This document shows, piece by piece, positions 17,464 through 25,277 of a stretch of 55,188 bases of DNA. Source of the stretch: D37C17 sp964551815 (lineage in GTDB: Bacteria; Fidelibacterota; Marinisomatia; SCGC-AAA003-L08; D37C17). Numbering within the stretch: the first letter of the stretch is position 1; each line of letters begins with the position of its first letter. The stretch spans positions 1 through 55,188 of the forward strand of contig CAZKEL010000004.1 of NCBI GenBank assembly GCA_964551815.1, read 5' to 3'. The notes below the pieces were generated by a model. It had not been told where the DNA came from, did not search any database, and saw only the letters and a program-made list of their open reading frames with translations. The translations under genes were made by a program, and so were the position numbers.

Positions 17464-20424
17464 TTACTTCACCAACATCAATTTTCTGTTCTGAACCTCA
17501 CTACCGGTTTCTAATTTGAGAAAGTACATTCCGCTGGATTGATTCGAGGCATCCCAGGTTACCGTATATGCACCACGGTCTTGAACCCCTGAAACTAAAG
17601 TTTCAATTAACTGACCGTTTATATTGTAGATACTCACATTTACATTTTCCACTTTTCCAACGCTGTATCCTACCGTAGTCACCGGGTTAAATGGATTTGG
17701 ATACACAGACGAGAGTCTGGTTTTACCAGGCAATGTAATGGGGATAAACCCAGATGAATTTGCTGCTTTTACTTCCATTAATTCAAAGTCACCAGTATAA
17801 TAAAGCAGTTCATCTGATTCAGGTGCCACAATAATGATGTTAGTGGTATTTCCAACGGTATTGTACTCTGCAACTAAAGCGTTATCCGTTAAAGAAAAGT
17901 TGAAATCATTGCCATGGTTCAGGGATAGTTTCACCGCTCCAATATACCCGTCAGCTTCTATATTCAGACTTTTTCCTGTATCCAATAATTCTGCTCTTTC
18001 TGCATTATCTGATCTGCTGCCTAAAATCATATTTACCAGATCAATAATATCCAGGATATTAATAATGCCGTCTTCATTCAAATCTGCGGCTTCAGATTGG
18101 TCAGGGGTTGGGTCAAGTACCTCCAGGGCAATATTCACAATGAGGATAATGTCCTGTACATTTATCAGTCCATCCATATTCACATCACCTAATACAATAT
18201 CAGAACCACCACCACCAACTTCAAGAGAGACAGGGAAGGATGCGGAACCACCGGAAGAAACTACTCTCACATAAGCAGCATAATTTCCATCAGATAATCC
18301 GCTGCTGTTGGCTGACACGGAAACAGCTTGACTTTCACCGTCTAACAAAGTGCCCTGTGTTGGAGAAACGGTCAACCAGTCCGGTGCTCCTTTAAAGGCC
18401 ATTCCTAAATTATCAGCCAAATCATTGGAATTAAATATCACCTGAGAACCAGTATTTGAATCACCCTGAATACCCACAGAAGCATTATAGGTTCCTGTGA
18501 TGCTGCGGTAGTTCAGGTCAACTTTTCCCGTTGAATGAAGTACAATCTGAAAATCATAGAAACTGTTTTCAAAATTAGTCCACCAGTGGGCAACTTCATT
18601 GAACCAGATGACCATCCGGTCTGAGTTGGAATGATAGTACACATTTCCTGAGCAGTACTGATTGCAGTTGTCATTTTCCGGATTAAGATCATCCCATAAA
18701 GCAAAAATTGCCGGACCTGAAACAGAGGAGGAAGGAATTTCAGTATTTTCCCACTCGCTGCCGCTCACTCCAAAACCAACCCAACCATTTGGATTGATAT
18801 GTAATTCTTGATGACTTTCTCCATAAAAGGGAAAATCAAACCCAATAGGAAAGGGTCCAACTGATTCATCATTATGGGCAAAGGATACGGCAGAATTATC
18901 TCCGGATATATCAATCCAGTTATAATTCACATCTCCATCTGAATCAGAATCCGCCCAGAAATATCCCCCACCATCGGGTCCGCCGCCTGCATTTTCAAAA
19001 GGGGATGAATTAATGGTATAGTTGAGTTCTGAATCCACTTCACCGATGTTGGAAATAGTAAAGCTGTCGCTTTCAGAGTCATCACTTCCCAATTCAAAAC
19101 TGAAGTTTGAACCAGTATAAGATAGTTCAGGATCAGGAAGATCAATGGCATCCATTCCATCCAGAACAGAAATTCCGGTATTATCAGGATCAAGATAATT
19201 ATTCATTCCAAGATTCCAGGATGTACTCACTTTTCCATAAGTGTCATAACCCCAATTTGTACAGGAAGCGACACCTCCATAAAGCTGACCTACAATACGG
19301 TGGCTGTTGCCATCAAAAAGAGGAGAACCGGAAGAGCCAGGCTCTGTGGTGCCGTCATTCCAGCTGTCCACATCCCAGTAATTTCCTGAGTTTGAGGCAT
19401 TATCATAATCGAAAGAAATTTTCTTAATATCCCCTGAAGGATGATGAATACCCACAGGAGTTGCAGGGGTACTACCGCTGGCATCCCAACCTGCATAGTG
19501 AACTTCATAGGAATCAGGAGGTGTTTCGTCCAATCTTAGCAGAGCAAAGTCTGAAGTGGAGGAGCTGGTCAATAAGGTAGAGCCTGAAACTGTCTGATAG
19601 GTGGGGCCGTCCTGGTTTGAGCAGCCGGAACTTTCATAATTAAACATGAATATCCAGCTTGACTCTCCACCGAGACAATGGTTTGCAGTGAGGAAATAGG
19701 GCGTCAGGTCCTGCCGTACATTATTCACCAATGAGCCTGTGCAGAGTCTCCATCCACCACTGGAAAGAATCATGGCTACAGAACGGACTTCATCAGCCCA
19801 GTCGGCAAATTCAGGGCAATTCACATTATTATTGCAGGAGCCTGAGTCTCCATAATCTCTGCTGTCATTGAAAAAGATATCCCGATAAGCGTGCACCACT
19901 CTGTTGATTTGTAATTCTCCCGGGAAATCTGCATCATAAGGCTCATAATATTCAAGAATGGTAACCTCTCCTTTGGTGGGAGATGTAGAAAATGTTTCAT
20001 GAGGTTTATTATTTGCATGGGTGAAAGCTCCTAATACCGTCTCCCTGTTCTCATCATACACAAAGAGCTCAGACCCTTCAGGTAAAATATATCGGTCATA
20101 CAGGAGGTTTATAGAGTAGGCGTCTTCACTTTTTATGCTGAGCCGCCACAGTCTGCCATCGTCCAGATTTTCCCACACTCCAGAATTATTCAGATTATAC
20201 TCTACTTCAAAAGGGGTACCAAAGCGGTAGGGGACATCCTTCGCCATTTCGATTTCGTCTTCCGTTAATAAAGCTTCTTTGTCCACTGCAGGCATAGTAA
20301 TTACCGGCAGGGAATTAGTGAGATTTACCTGTAAAGATTTTGGATTTCCACCAACATTTACCTGAGCGCTAAGCAGGTTAAATAAAAGTGCAACAACTGT
20401 CAATTTTGAATATTTAGCTAACAT
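17464..20424 (-). CDS. secreted lysyl-endopeptidase-like serine protease with dockerin and type IX sorting domain
   Basis: A 986-aa exported protein. In order: signal peptide (about 1-21, ending LLSAQ); a propeptide-like region; a trypsin-fold domain of lysyl-endopeptidase type (about 195-420) with His in 'LTANHC', Asp in 'TSDFALLRL' and Ser in 'EPGSSGSPLF', plus many Cys; beta-sandwich repeats; a dockerin type I pair with Ca2+ loops 'GDVNMDGLINVQD' and 'DLNEDGIINILD'; a C-terminal type IX secretion signal starting 'SSVYPNPFNP' and ending 'SGMYFLKLE'. It is thus likely secreted by PorSS and surface-anchored or released. Dockerin alongside a T9SS tail is notable. Monocistronic, with its own terminator. 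Confidence 0.9.
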   Translation of the reverse strand: MLAKYSKLTVVALLFNLLSAQVNVGGNPKSLQVNLTNSLPVITMPAVDKEALLTEDEIEMAKDVPYRFGTPFEVEYNLNNSGVWENLDDGRLWRLSIKSEDAYSINLLYDRYILPEGSELFVYDENRETVLGAFTHANNKPHETFSTSPTKGEVTILEYYEPYDADFPGELQINRVVHAYRDIFFNDSRDYGDSGSCNNNVNCPEFADWADEVRSVAMILSSGGWRLCTGSLVNNVRQDLTPYFLTANHCLGGESSWIFMFNYESSGCSNQDGPTYQTVSGSTLLTSSSTSDFALLRLDETPPDSYEVHYAGWDASGSTPATPVGIHHPSGDIKKISFDYDNASNSGNYWDVDSWNDGTTEPGSSGSPLFDGNSHRIVGQLYGGVASCTNWGYDTYGKVSTSWNLGMNNYLDPDNTGISVLDGMDAIDLPDPELSYTGSNFSFELGSDDSESDSFTISNIGEVDSELNYTINSSPFENAGGGPDGGGYFWADSDSDGDVNYNWIDISGDNSAVSFAHNDESVGPFPIGFDFPFYGESHQELHINPNGWVGFGVSGSEWENTEIPSSSVSGPAIFALWDDLNPENDNCNQYCSGNVYYHSNSDRMVIWFNEVAHWWTNFENSFYDFQIVLHSTGKVDLNYRSITGTYNASVGIQGDSNTGSQVIFNSNDLADNLGMAFKGAPDWLTVSPTQGTLLDGESQAVSVSANSSGLSDGNYAAYVRVVSSGGSASFPVSLEVGGGGSDIVLGDVNMDGLINVQDIILIVNIALEVLDPTPDQSEAADLNEDGIINILDIIDLVNMILGSRSDNAERAELLDTGKSLNIEADGYIGAVKLSLNHGNDFNFSLTDNALVAEYNTVGNTTNIIIVAPESDELLYYTGDFELMEVKAANSSGFIPITLPGKTRLSSVYPNPFNPVTTVGYSVGKVENVNVSIYNINGQLIETLVSGVQDRGAYTVTWDASNQSSGMYFLKLETGSEVQNRKLMLVK

Positions 20425-20537
20425 AATAAGTCCTCTTAAAATAAATTATTGATAAACAGAGAAAAAAGTTACCATTCAGGGGGAGGAAAAAGTAAAGCTA
20501 AGTTGTAAGGTTTTGTTACAGGCGGGTTGTGTTTACC

Positions 20538-20665
20538 TGGTCATTGGTCATTAGTCAATGGTCATTTGCTTGCCCATCGTCCAACTACCCTAAAGTTACG
20601 ATGGATAAATAGCATTGGTGTAGATGGGTCAATGGTCGTTGGTCAATTGTTAATGGTCATTTGTT
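20538..20665. repeat. imperfect direct repeats of TGGTCATT
   Basis: Repeated words TGGTCATT / GTCAATGGTC occur in two clusters, 20538-20570 and 20627-20665, between the protease promoter side and tmRNA. No gene is seen in 20425-20679; this resembles slippage-type intergenic repeats. Confidence 0.5.
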
Positions 20666-20679
20666 GGTTAGAATTATAG

Positions 20680-21041
20680 TGGAGGCGGGGAGAATCGAAC
20701 TCCCGTCCGAATAAATCGTACAATCAGCGTCTACATGTTTAGGCTGAACTCTAAGTCTTATTCAATGTTCGTTATCAACCGAAGTCCCATTGAACCAGTC
20801 TGTTTCCCGAAGGAATCTTAGCCGCTACCGTCAGACCCGGCAATGGAGCAGTCCGCAAGAAATGATATCTCTTTAACCGGCGGCGAACGCGCAGATTAAG
20901 AGACAGCTGCCGTTAATTAAGCGGCAGCAGCGTAGCCGTAATCGGCATTTAAGGGTTTTCCCGGATGATTTAGGAGGTAACCAGAAATCCTCCACATGCA
21001 GCTGAGAGAGCGAATAAACCCGTCGAAACCAAAGCGCCCCC
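20680..21041 (-). ncRNA. ssrA: transfer-messenger RNA (tmRNA)
   Basis: The ribosome rescue RNA. The minus strand begins GGGGGCG and continues with the conserved 'CTTTGGTTTCGACGGG'; the 3' end reads 'GGGAGTTCGATTCTCCC' then CGCCTCC. The acceptor stem includes the G-U third pair that marks alanine identity. CCA is not encoded. The tag reading frame (complement of 20920-20946) reads ADYGYAAAA followed by TAA, so the appended peptide including the tRNA alanine would be AADYGYAAAA. Confidence 0.95.
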
Positions 21042-21193
21042 AATATGAGAAAAAGCAGAAGGGTTAATTTACAGATATAGGGGAAAATAATTTAGAGAAA
21101 TAGTATTCTTTTATTGGTAAAAAAAACACAAAGCCTATAAATTTTCAGGCTCTGAACGAACCTGATTTAACAGGTTTGTGGTGTTTTAACCCT
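21042..21193. other. spacer between tmRNA and tRNA-Lys with nested hairpins
   Basis: No gene. The hairpins AGCCT/AGGCT (21132-21151) and AACCTG/CAGGTT (21159-21176) sit inside a possible closing stem AACAC(21125-21129)/GTGTT(21181-21185). This may be tRNA leader structure or nothing. Confidence 0.3.
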
Positions 21194-21266
21194 GCGCCAT
21201 TAGCTCAGTTGGTAGAGCAGTGGACTCTTAATCCATTGGTCCGGGGTTCGAGCCCCTGATGGCGCA
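21194..21266 (+). tRNA. tRNA-Lys (anticodon CTT)
   Basis: A 73-nt cloverleaf: acceptor GCGCCAT/ATGGCGC, D arm GCTCAGTTGGTAGAGC, anticodon loop CTCTTAA (anticodon CTT), T arm CCGGGGTTCGAGCCCC region, discriminator A. CCA is not encoded. Confidence 0.97.
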
Positions 21267-21276
21267 CAAAAAATAT

Positions 21277-21349
21277 GACTCCGTAGCTCAGCCGGTAGAG
21301 CAGTGGCCTTTTAAGCCATTGGTCGTGCGTTCGAATCGCACCGGAGTCA
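21277..21349 (+). tRNA. tRNA-Lys (anticodon TTT), island integration target
   Basis: A 73-nt cloverleaf: acceptor GACTCCG/CGGAGTC, anticodon loop CTTTTAA (anticodon TTT), T arm GTGCGTTCGAATCGCAC, discriminator A. Its 3' 44 bases plus one are repeated exactly at 27547-27591, marking integration into its 3' half; the intact gene is this left copy. Confidence 0.97.
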
Positions 21350-21350
21350 C
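21306..21350 (+). repeat. left attachment site (45-bp direct repeat in tRNA-Lys)
   Basis: The 45 bases from the anticodon stem to one base past the discriminator are identical to 27547-27591. This is the classic tyrosine-recombinase attachment pattern, and an integrase fragment lies 200 bases inside the repeat. Confidence 0.9.
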
Positions 21351-21357
21351 ACCATCA

Positions 21358-21394
21358 GAAGCCTCGTTTAGCAACGAGGTTTCTTTGTTTTAAT
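21358..21394 (+). terminator. terminator after the tRNA-Lys pair
   Basis: GAAGCCTCGTT (21358-21368) pairs with AACGAGGTTTC (21373-21383), followed by a T-rich tract. A near-identical hairpin stands after the right attachment site at 27598-27631. Confidence 0.8.
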
Positions 21395-21429
21395 GTGCAG
21401 GTATTAAAAAGTATGGGAAAGGGCATTTA

Positions 21430-21467
21430 TAGTACATTTTTAGTACAAATAGTACATATTTAGTACA
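21430..21467. repeat. four TAGTACA repeats, possible integrase arm sites
   Basis: TAGTACA occurs at 21430, 21441, 21450 and 21461, about once per helical turn. The same word is at 27498 and 27647 around the right attachment site. Spaced short repeats beside attachment sites are what arm-type integrase or excisionase binding sites look like. Confidence 0.45.
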
Positions 21468-21549
21468 TTTTTCAGCGTTGAATTGGGGTAGAATTTCCAA
21501 TTTAACTCTGATTGAAATAGCCTGAAATCGCTTCATCGAATTTAATGGC

Positions 21550-21801
21550 TTATTCAGATTTTAATGATTGAATCAGCCCTACATAATGCGATTCAGTCAC
21601 TTTTACGGAGGAATGCCCCAGGAATTTACTGGTAGCAAAAATATCCCGGTTTGCCTTGTAATGAATTGCTCCTGCAGTTTTACGCAGGGTATGAATGGCA
21701 CCATTTTTAATGCCAGCCTTCTCCATGATGTACTTTACCCGGTTGTATGCACCATAATAACCAAGGGAAAATGGTCCTGGTTTCTTTCTGTCCCTGTTAT
21801 T
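21550..21801 (-). pseudogene. C-terminal fragment of a tyrosine recombinase (island integrase)
   Basis: Translating the minus strand up to the stop at 21550-21552 gives about 83 residues including 'IHTLRKTAGA' (HxxR box), 'SKFLGHSSVKVTESHY' (GHSS box and nucleophile Tyr) and a stop 11 codons after the Tyr. These are the C-terminal catalytic boxes of a tyrosine integrase. The N-terminal arm-binding domain and the first catalytic Arg are missing: the frame runs into an unrelated gene fragment near 21800. No start codon or ribosome site is seen, so the gene is broken and the island is probably immobile unless helped in trans. Confidence 0.85.
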
Positions 21802-21807
21802 TAGTAT

Positions 21808-22479
21808 TTGCCTGATGCCACCGCTGAGTCTGAGTATATCCAGAGAGGCGGGGTATCTGATTTCATATTAGAACGGGCTCGATCCCTGTACAACAACCGA
21901 GTAACTAAAGAAGATATATTTTACTATGTTTATGGCATATTGCATAGTCCAGAGTACCGTAAAACTTTCAGCAATGATTTAAAGAAAATGCTGCCCCGCA
22001 TCCCCTTGGTGGATGATGTTAATGACTTTCAGGCATTCAGCAGGGCAGGTATCAAGTTAGCCGGCTTGCATATTGATTATGAGGATGTTATGCCCCACCC
22101 GGATGTAATAGTGGAAGGTGATGAAAGTGATTTCTACACCGTTGAAAAGATGCGTTACCCCCAAAAAGGTCAGACCGACACCATCATTTATAACAGCCGG
22201 ATTACCGTTTCTAACATCCCCGATAAAGCCTATGAATATGTGGTAAATGGCAAGTCCGCCATTGACTGGATTTTGGAACGCTACCAGGTGAAGATGGATA
22301 AGAAATCCGGCATCAAGAATGACCCCAATGACTGGTCAAAGGAAGTGGGTAATCCCCGCTACATTCTGGATTTACTCATCAGCATCATCAATGTGAGTGT
22401 ACAGACCGTTGATATAGTGGCTGGGTTGCCGAAGTTGGAGTTTGAGATGGTGGAAGAAAAGCAAGTAGTCATTAATTGA
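21808..22479 (+). pseudogene. C-terminal fragment of a type ISP restriction-modification/helicase protein
   Basis: 223 codons resembling the C-terminal specificity region of single-polypeptide type ISP restriction-modification enzymes (also annotated as predicted helicases): 'VTKEDIFYYVYGILHSPEYR', 'DLKKMLPRIPLV', 'AGIKLAGLHIDYE', 'NGKSAIDWILERYQVK', 'NPRYILDLLISIINVS'. The nuclease, helicase and methyltransferase domains, more than 1000 residues in intact members, are absent. The frame opens abruptly near 21805 just where the integrase fragment on the other strand stops, which suggests one deletion fused them. Confidence 0.85.
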
Positions 22480-22480
22480 T

Positions 22481-22894
22481 ATGGAAAACTGGATTTCACT
22501 TTTTACAGCGGCTAGTTTAGGTGCCATAATAATTAAAATATTGGATATTGTATGGTATCGAAAAGTAGTTGAAAAACAGGAATATAATAAATGGTTACGA
22601 GAACAAAGGTTGAAAGTATTTTCAGAACTATCTGAAGCTCTGGTTTCAATAGGGTTATCAAATAAACAGAAATTAGATAATAATCCATTTGAGTTTTATG
22701 CTCTTGCATCCAAGTCATATCTTCTAATGGAAGATGATGCCCTCCAGAATAGGATAAATTCGTTTATAGTATATTGGGATGAATTACTAAATGAAGATAT
22801 ATTAGAAGAGGAAAAGCAGAAAAGGTATTATAAGTTAACAAAAGAGAGCATCCAGATTGTCAGGGATTTAAGACAAGAAATAATTAAAAAGTAG
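22481..22894 (+). CDS. single-pass membrane protein, unknown function
   Basis: A 137-aa protein not recognised. Residues about 4-24 form one transmembrane helix ('FTAASLGAIIIKILDIVWY'); the rest is a charged helical, probably cytoplasmic domain. It starts 2 bases after the restriction-enzyme fragment and stops 8 bases before the DUF3800 gene, so the three probably share a transcript. AT-rich like its island neighbours. Confidence 0.7.
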   Translation: MENWISLFTAASLGAIIIKILDIVWYRKVVEKQEYNKWLREQRLKVFSELSEALVSIGLSNKQKLDNNPFEFYALASKSYLLMEDDALQNRINSFIVYWDELLNEDILEEEKQKRYYKLTKESIQIVRDLRQEIIKK

Positions 22895-22902
22895 CATGAG
22901 AT

Positions 22903-23538
22903 ATGATTGTTTATTTAGATGAATCTGGTGATTTGGGATTTGATTTTAATAAACAGGGTACATCGAAGTATTTTGTAATTACGGTATTGGTTTGTAAAAC
23001 TAGGCATTGTGATAGGGCAGTTCAAAAAGCAGTAAAAAGAACACTTCGAAATAAAATGAGTGCTAGTGCCGAAGAACTAAAGGGTGTAAATACAACTTTA
23101 TTTATAAAACAATATTTCTTAAAACAAATAAAGGAAACCGATTGGGCTATTTACTCGGTGATCTTGAATAAACCACGGGTCAATATAGAGCTTCAGAACA
23201 AGACAGGGAAAAAGAAACTATACAATTATTTATCTCGTGTATTAATAGAACAGATAACATTCCCAAAGGATATTCCAACCTTAACATTAGTGGTAGATAA
23301 AATGAAGAATAAAAAGGATATAGAGGATTTTAATTTATATCTTGAAAATCAATTGATAGCTCATTTGCCACTGAATTGTGTTTTCTATCCCTATCACAAA
23401 GATTCAAAAGAACATGCGGGGCTCCAGGCAGTGGATTTGTTTTGCTGGGGGATATTCAGGAAACACATGACACGTGACGAGTCATGGTATCAGTGTTATA
23501 AACACAAAATCAATTATGAGACTGTATATTTAAAGTAA
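22903..23538 (+). CDS. DUF3800 protein
   Basis: A 211-aa DUF3800 member: N-terminal 'IVYLDESGDLGF' (DESG box), 'LTLVVDKMKN' and C-terminal 'HAGLQAVDLFCWGIFRKH' (conserved LQxxDl). The spaced acidic residues suggest an RNase H-like metal-dependent nuclease (fold inference). The family is common in genomic islands and next to defence genes. It is the last gene of a short run; a structured RNA candidate begins 6 bases after its stop. Confidence 0.85.
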   Translation: MIVYLDESGDLGFDFNKQGTSKYFVITVLVCKTRHCDRAVQKAVKRTLRNKMSASAEELKGVNTTLFIKQYFLKQIKETDWAIYSVILNKPRVNIELQNKTGKKKLYNYLSRVLIEQITFPKDIPTLTLVVDKMKNKKDIEDFNLYLENQLIAHLPLNCVFYPYHKDSKEHAGLQAVDLFCWGIFRKHMTRDESWYQCYKHKINYETVYLK

Positions 23539-23543
23539 TGAAA

Positions 23544-23634
23544 AAAGCGGTCCCCATAATGTCGATCATCCCTGGGCTCATAGCCAACCTATGGAAGGCA
23601 GCACCCAAGGCACACTACAGGATTTACCCGCTTT
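23544..23634 (+). ncRNA. candidate SRP (4.5S) RNA-like structured RNA
   Basis: About 91 nt. A closing stem AAAGCGG (23544-23550)/CCGCTTT (23628-23634) surrounds a long irregular hairpin with inner stem CCTGGG (23571-23576)/CCCAAGG (23604-23610). The 3' arm reads GGAAGGCAGCACCCAAGGCA (23593-23612), matching 18 of 20 bases as I recall the E. coli 4.5S RNA (GGAAGGAAGCAGCCAAGGCA), including the universal AGCA of the Ffh-binding loop and GCC/GGC closing pairs. Against it, the 5' arm is TCATA where TCAGG is expected, the apical loop carries about seven extra bases (AACCTAT), and an alternative hairpin CATAG/CTATG is possible. Confidence 0.5.
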
Positions 23635-23694
23635 GTTCACAGGGAATTTACATCTTTAACAGTATAAAGTTTAATAATTTATTCAGGAATAATA

Positions 23695-24228
23695 ATGACA
23701 GGTAGATACTTAATTAATTGCAGCGGGTCTAAATTGGTTAATTTTTCTGGTGGGAAAAGTAATATAAGTAACCTTTCCTATAATGATAGTTTATTCGATC
23801 AACGACAAAATATAATAACAAATTCAGGTATCAATTTAAGCTGGAATAACACTCTTCCAGCATGGCAACTCTATAAAGGAAAGTACTCCAAATTATACAA
23901 TCAAGTTGAATCGAATAATTGGATAAAGCCATCAACTAATATCTTGATTTTATCAGCATTGTTCGGCTGGATTAAACACACTGATTTAATTCCAGCCTAT
24001 GATTTGAGTATGAAGGATAAAATAAGTGGGATACCTGTTTATCAAATATGGTTTCAATATGGTATTTTAAATTCTCTCATAGATAGTAAAAATGACATTG
24101 ATTTACTTACTCAAAATTATAGAAGAGCAATTCATAGTAAACCTACGCCAGTTGCAACTACCCCTTATAAGCCATTCAAAGATAATTATGGGACACATAA
24201 AGGAAAATGGTTGAATAATCGTTTATAA
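23695..24228 (+). CDS. YaaA/DUF6884-like protein
   Basis: A 177-aa protein. 'LINCSGSKL' near the N-terminus, 'PAWQLYKGKYSKL' and 'ILILSALFGWIKHTDLIPAYDL' match the layout of the YaaA/DUF6884 superfamily (CSxSK, then A.xLY.G, then SAxyGxl...pYD). The family includes the peroxide-stress protein YaaA and domains of archaeosine synthesis, and is often nucleic-acid related. The conserved Cys-Ser-x-Ser-Lys suggests an intact active site; the reaction is unknown. It forms a likely pair with the GIY-YIG-like gene 60 bp downstream. Confidence 0.7.
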   Translation: MTGRYLINCSGSKLVNFSGGKSNISNLSYNDSLFDQRQNIITNSGINLSWNNTLPAWQLYKGKYSKLYNQVESNNWIKPSTNILILSALFGWIKHTDLIPAYDLSMKDKISGIPVYQIWFQYGILNSLIDSKNDIDLLTQNYRRAIHSKPTPVATTPYKPFKDNYGTHKGKWLNNRL

Positions 24229-24287
24229 TTCCTATTAATCAGAGGAATAATTTGAAATTAACTAAATAGAAAAATGAAGCTTATATC

Positions 24288-24920
24288 ATGAGTCAAGAAT
24301 GTAGTGAATTACATGAACTCATCATTGAATTAGATCGCTACGAGTTTCCTTTCAATCCAAAGGACATCCCTCAAAATGGGATTTACCTTCTATTTGAGAA
24401 AGGTGAAGAAGGTCATGGCAGCAATAGAATCGTCAGAATTGGTACACATACCGGTGTTGGTCAATTGCAGTCCAGATTAAAACAGCATTTCATCAGAGAA
24501 AACAAAGATAGAAGTATTTTCAGGAAAAATATTGGCAGAGCCTACCTTTCCAAAAGCGGTGATCCATTTCTTGCAGACTGGGAAATAGATTTAACAAAAA
24601 GGGCTGCAAAAGAGAAATACCAATCACGGATAAACCTCAATCATCAGCAGGAAATTGAAATGATTGTTAGTAAAATTATTCAAGATAATTTCACTTTCTC
24701 GGTATTTCAGGTTAGAAGCAAGGAGGAGAGATTGAGAATTGAATCTTTACTTATTTCAACGGTATCGTTATGTAATGAATGTTTCCCTTCGGTTAGTTGG
24801 TTGGGCCAATATTCACCCAAAGAAAAGATTGTGGGTAGTGGCTTGTGGCAAGTTAATGAATTATATAAAACTCCTCTGAGTAAAAATGATTTAAATAATA
24901 TAGTAAAAATAATACATTAG
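24288..24920 (+). CDS. GIY-YIG-like nuclease-family protein
   Basis: A 210-aa protein. The N-terminal half has a GIY-YIG-like core: 'NGIYLLFEKGEEG' then 'RIVRIGTHTGVGQLQSRLKQH' and 'RSIFRKNIGRAYL'. This matches a group of stand-alone GIY-YIG proteins with the form GVYFFFE..RVVRVGTH...LRQH..SIFR. The Glu expected for metal binding is likely in 'ERLRIESLLISTV'. The C-terminus 'SWLGQYSPKEKI..SGLWQVNEL' is also typical. Probable DNA or RNA cleavage; target unknown. Confidence 0.75.
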   Translation: MSQECSELHELIIELDRYEFPFNPKDIPQNGIYLLFEKGEEGHGSNRIVRIGTHTGVGQLQSRLKQHFIRENKDRSIFRKNIGRAYLSKSGDPFLADWEIDLTKRAAKEKYQSRINLNHQQEIEMIVSKIIQDNFTFSVFQVRSKEERLRIESLLISTVSLCNECFPSVSWLGQYSPKEKIVGSGLWQVNELYKTPLSKNDLNNIVKIIH

Positions 24921-25277
24921 CATTATATTCTTGTATTATATGCTAAAATATCCGTAAATTACAAAAGTGGTTGGTCTACACAATTACTAACATACAAATA
25001 ACTCTTTCCCAAAAAACCATTTAAATCATAAATATTTAACTTTTAAAATACTTTATTTAAAAGCCTTGGGAGAAGTCTATCCCGAGGCTTGCTTTTTTAC
25101 ATATTAATATATTTAATAGTTTCGAACTATTTCCCAGAACTCCGTCCAGTTCTGGCAGCTTTTTGACATTGTTGGGATTAATCAGTGGGGGCGGCGGTTC
25201 ACATTCTGCGAAGCAGCTGATTACCAAATTTATAATACTTCAATCATTCACTTTTAATTAATCAGAAAGGAAATATT
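24921..25277. other. gene-free stretch with terminator and structured leader
   Basis: No protein gene. It holds the terminator at 25061-25098, then hairpins ATAGTT/AACTAT (25116-25130), CCAGAACT/AGTTCTGG (25134-25155) and a longer AATCAG (25180-25185)/CTGATT (25217-25222) stem-loop. All lie before the protease start at 25278, whose AAAGGAAAT ribosome site is good. Confidence 0.5.
25061..25098 (+). terminator. rho-independent terminator
   Basis: AAGCCTTGGGA (25061-25071) pairs with TCCCGAGGCTT (25080-25090), 11 bp with one G-T, followed by GC and six T. It separates the YaaA/GIY-YIG unit from the protease unit. Confidence 0.85.

Noticed and set aside
19107..19427. 106-codon plus-strand frame opposite the protease
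   Set aside because: Antisense shadow of a Ser/Asp/Gly-rich coding region; no start signals.
20538..20665. Regulatory direct repeats before tmRNA
   Set aside because: The repeats are imperfect, irregular and slippage-like, and lie downstream of the minus-strand tmRNA rather than at its promoter.
21568..21804. Plus-strand open frame of 78 codons
   Set aside because: It is the shadow of the integrase fragment, whose catalytic boxes are on the minus strand.
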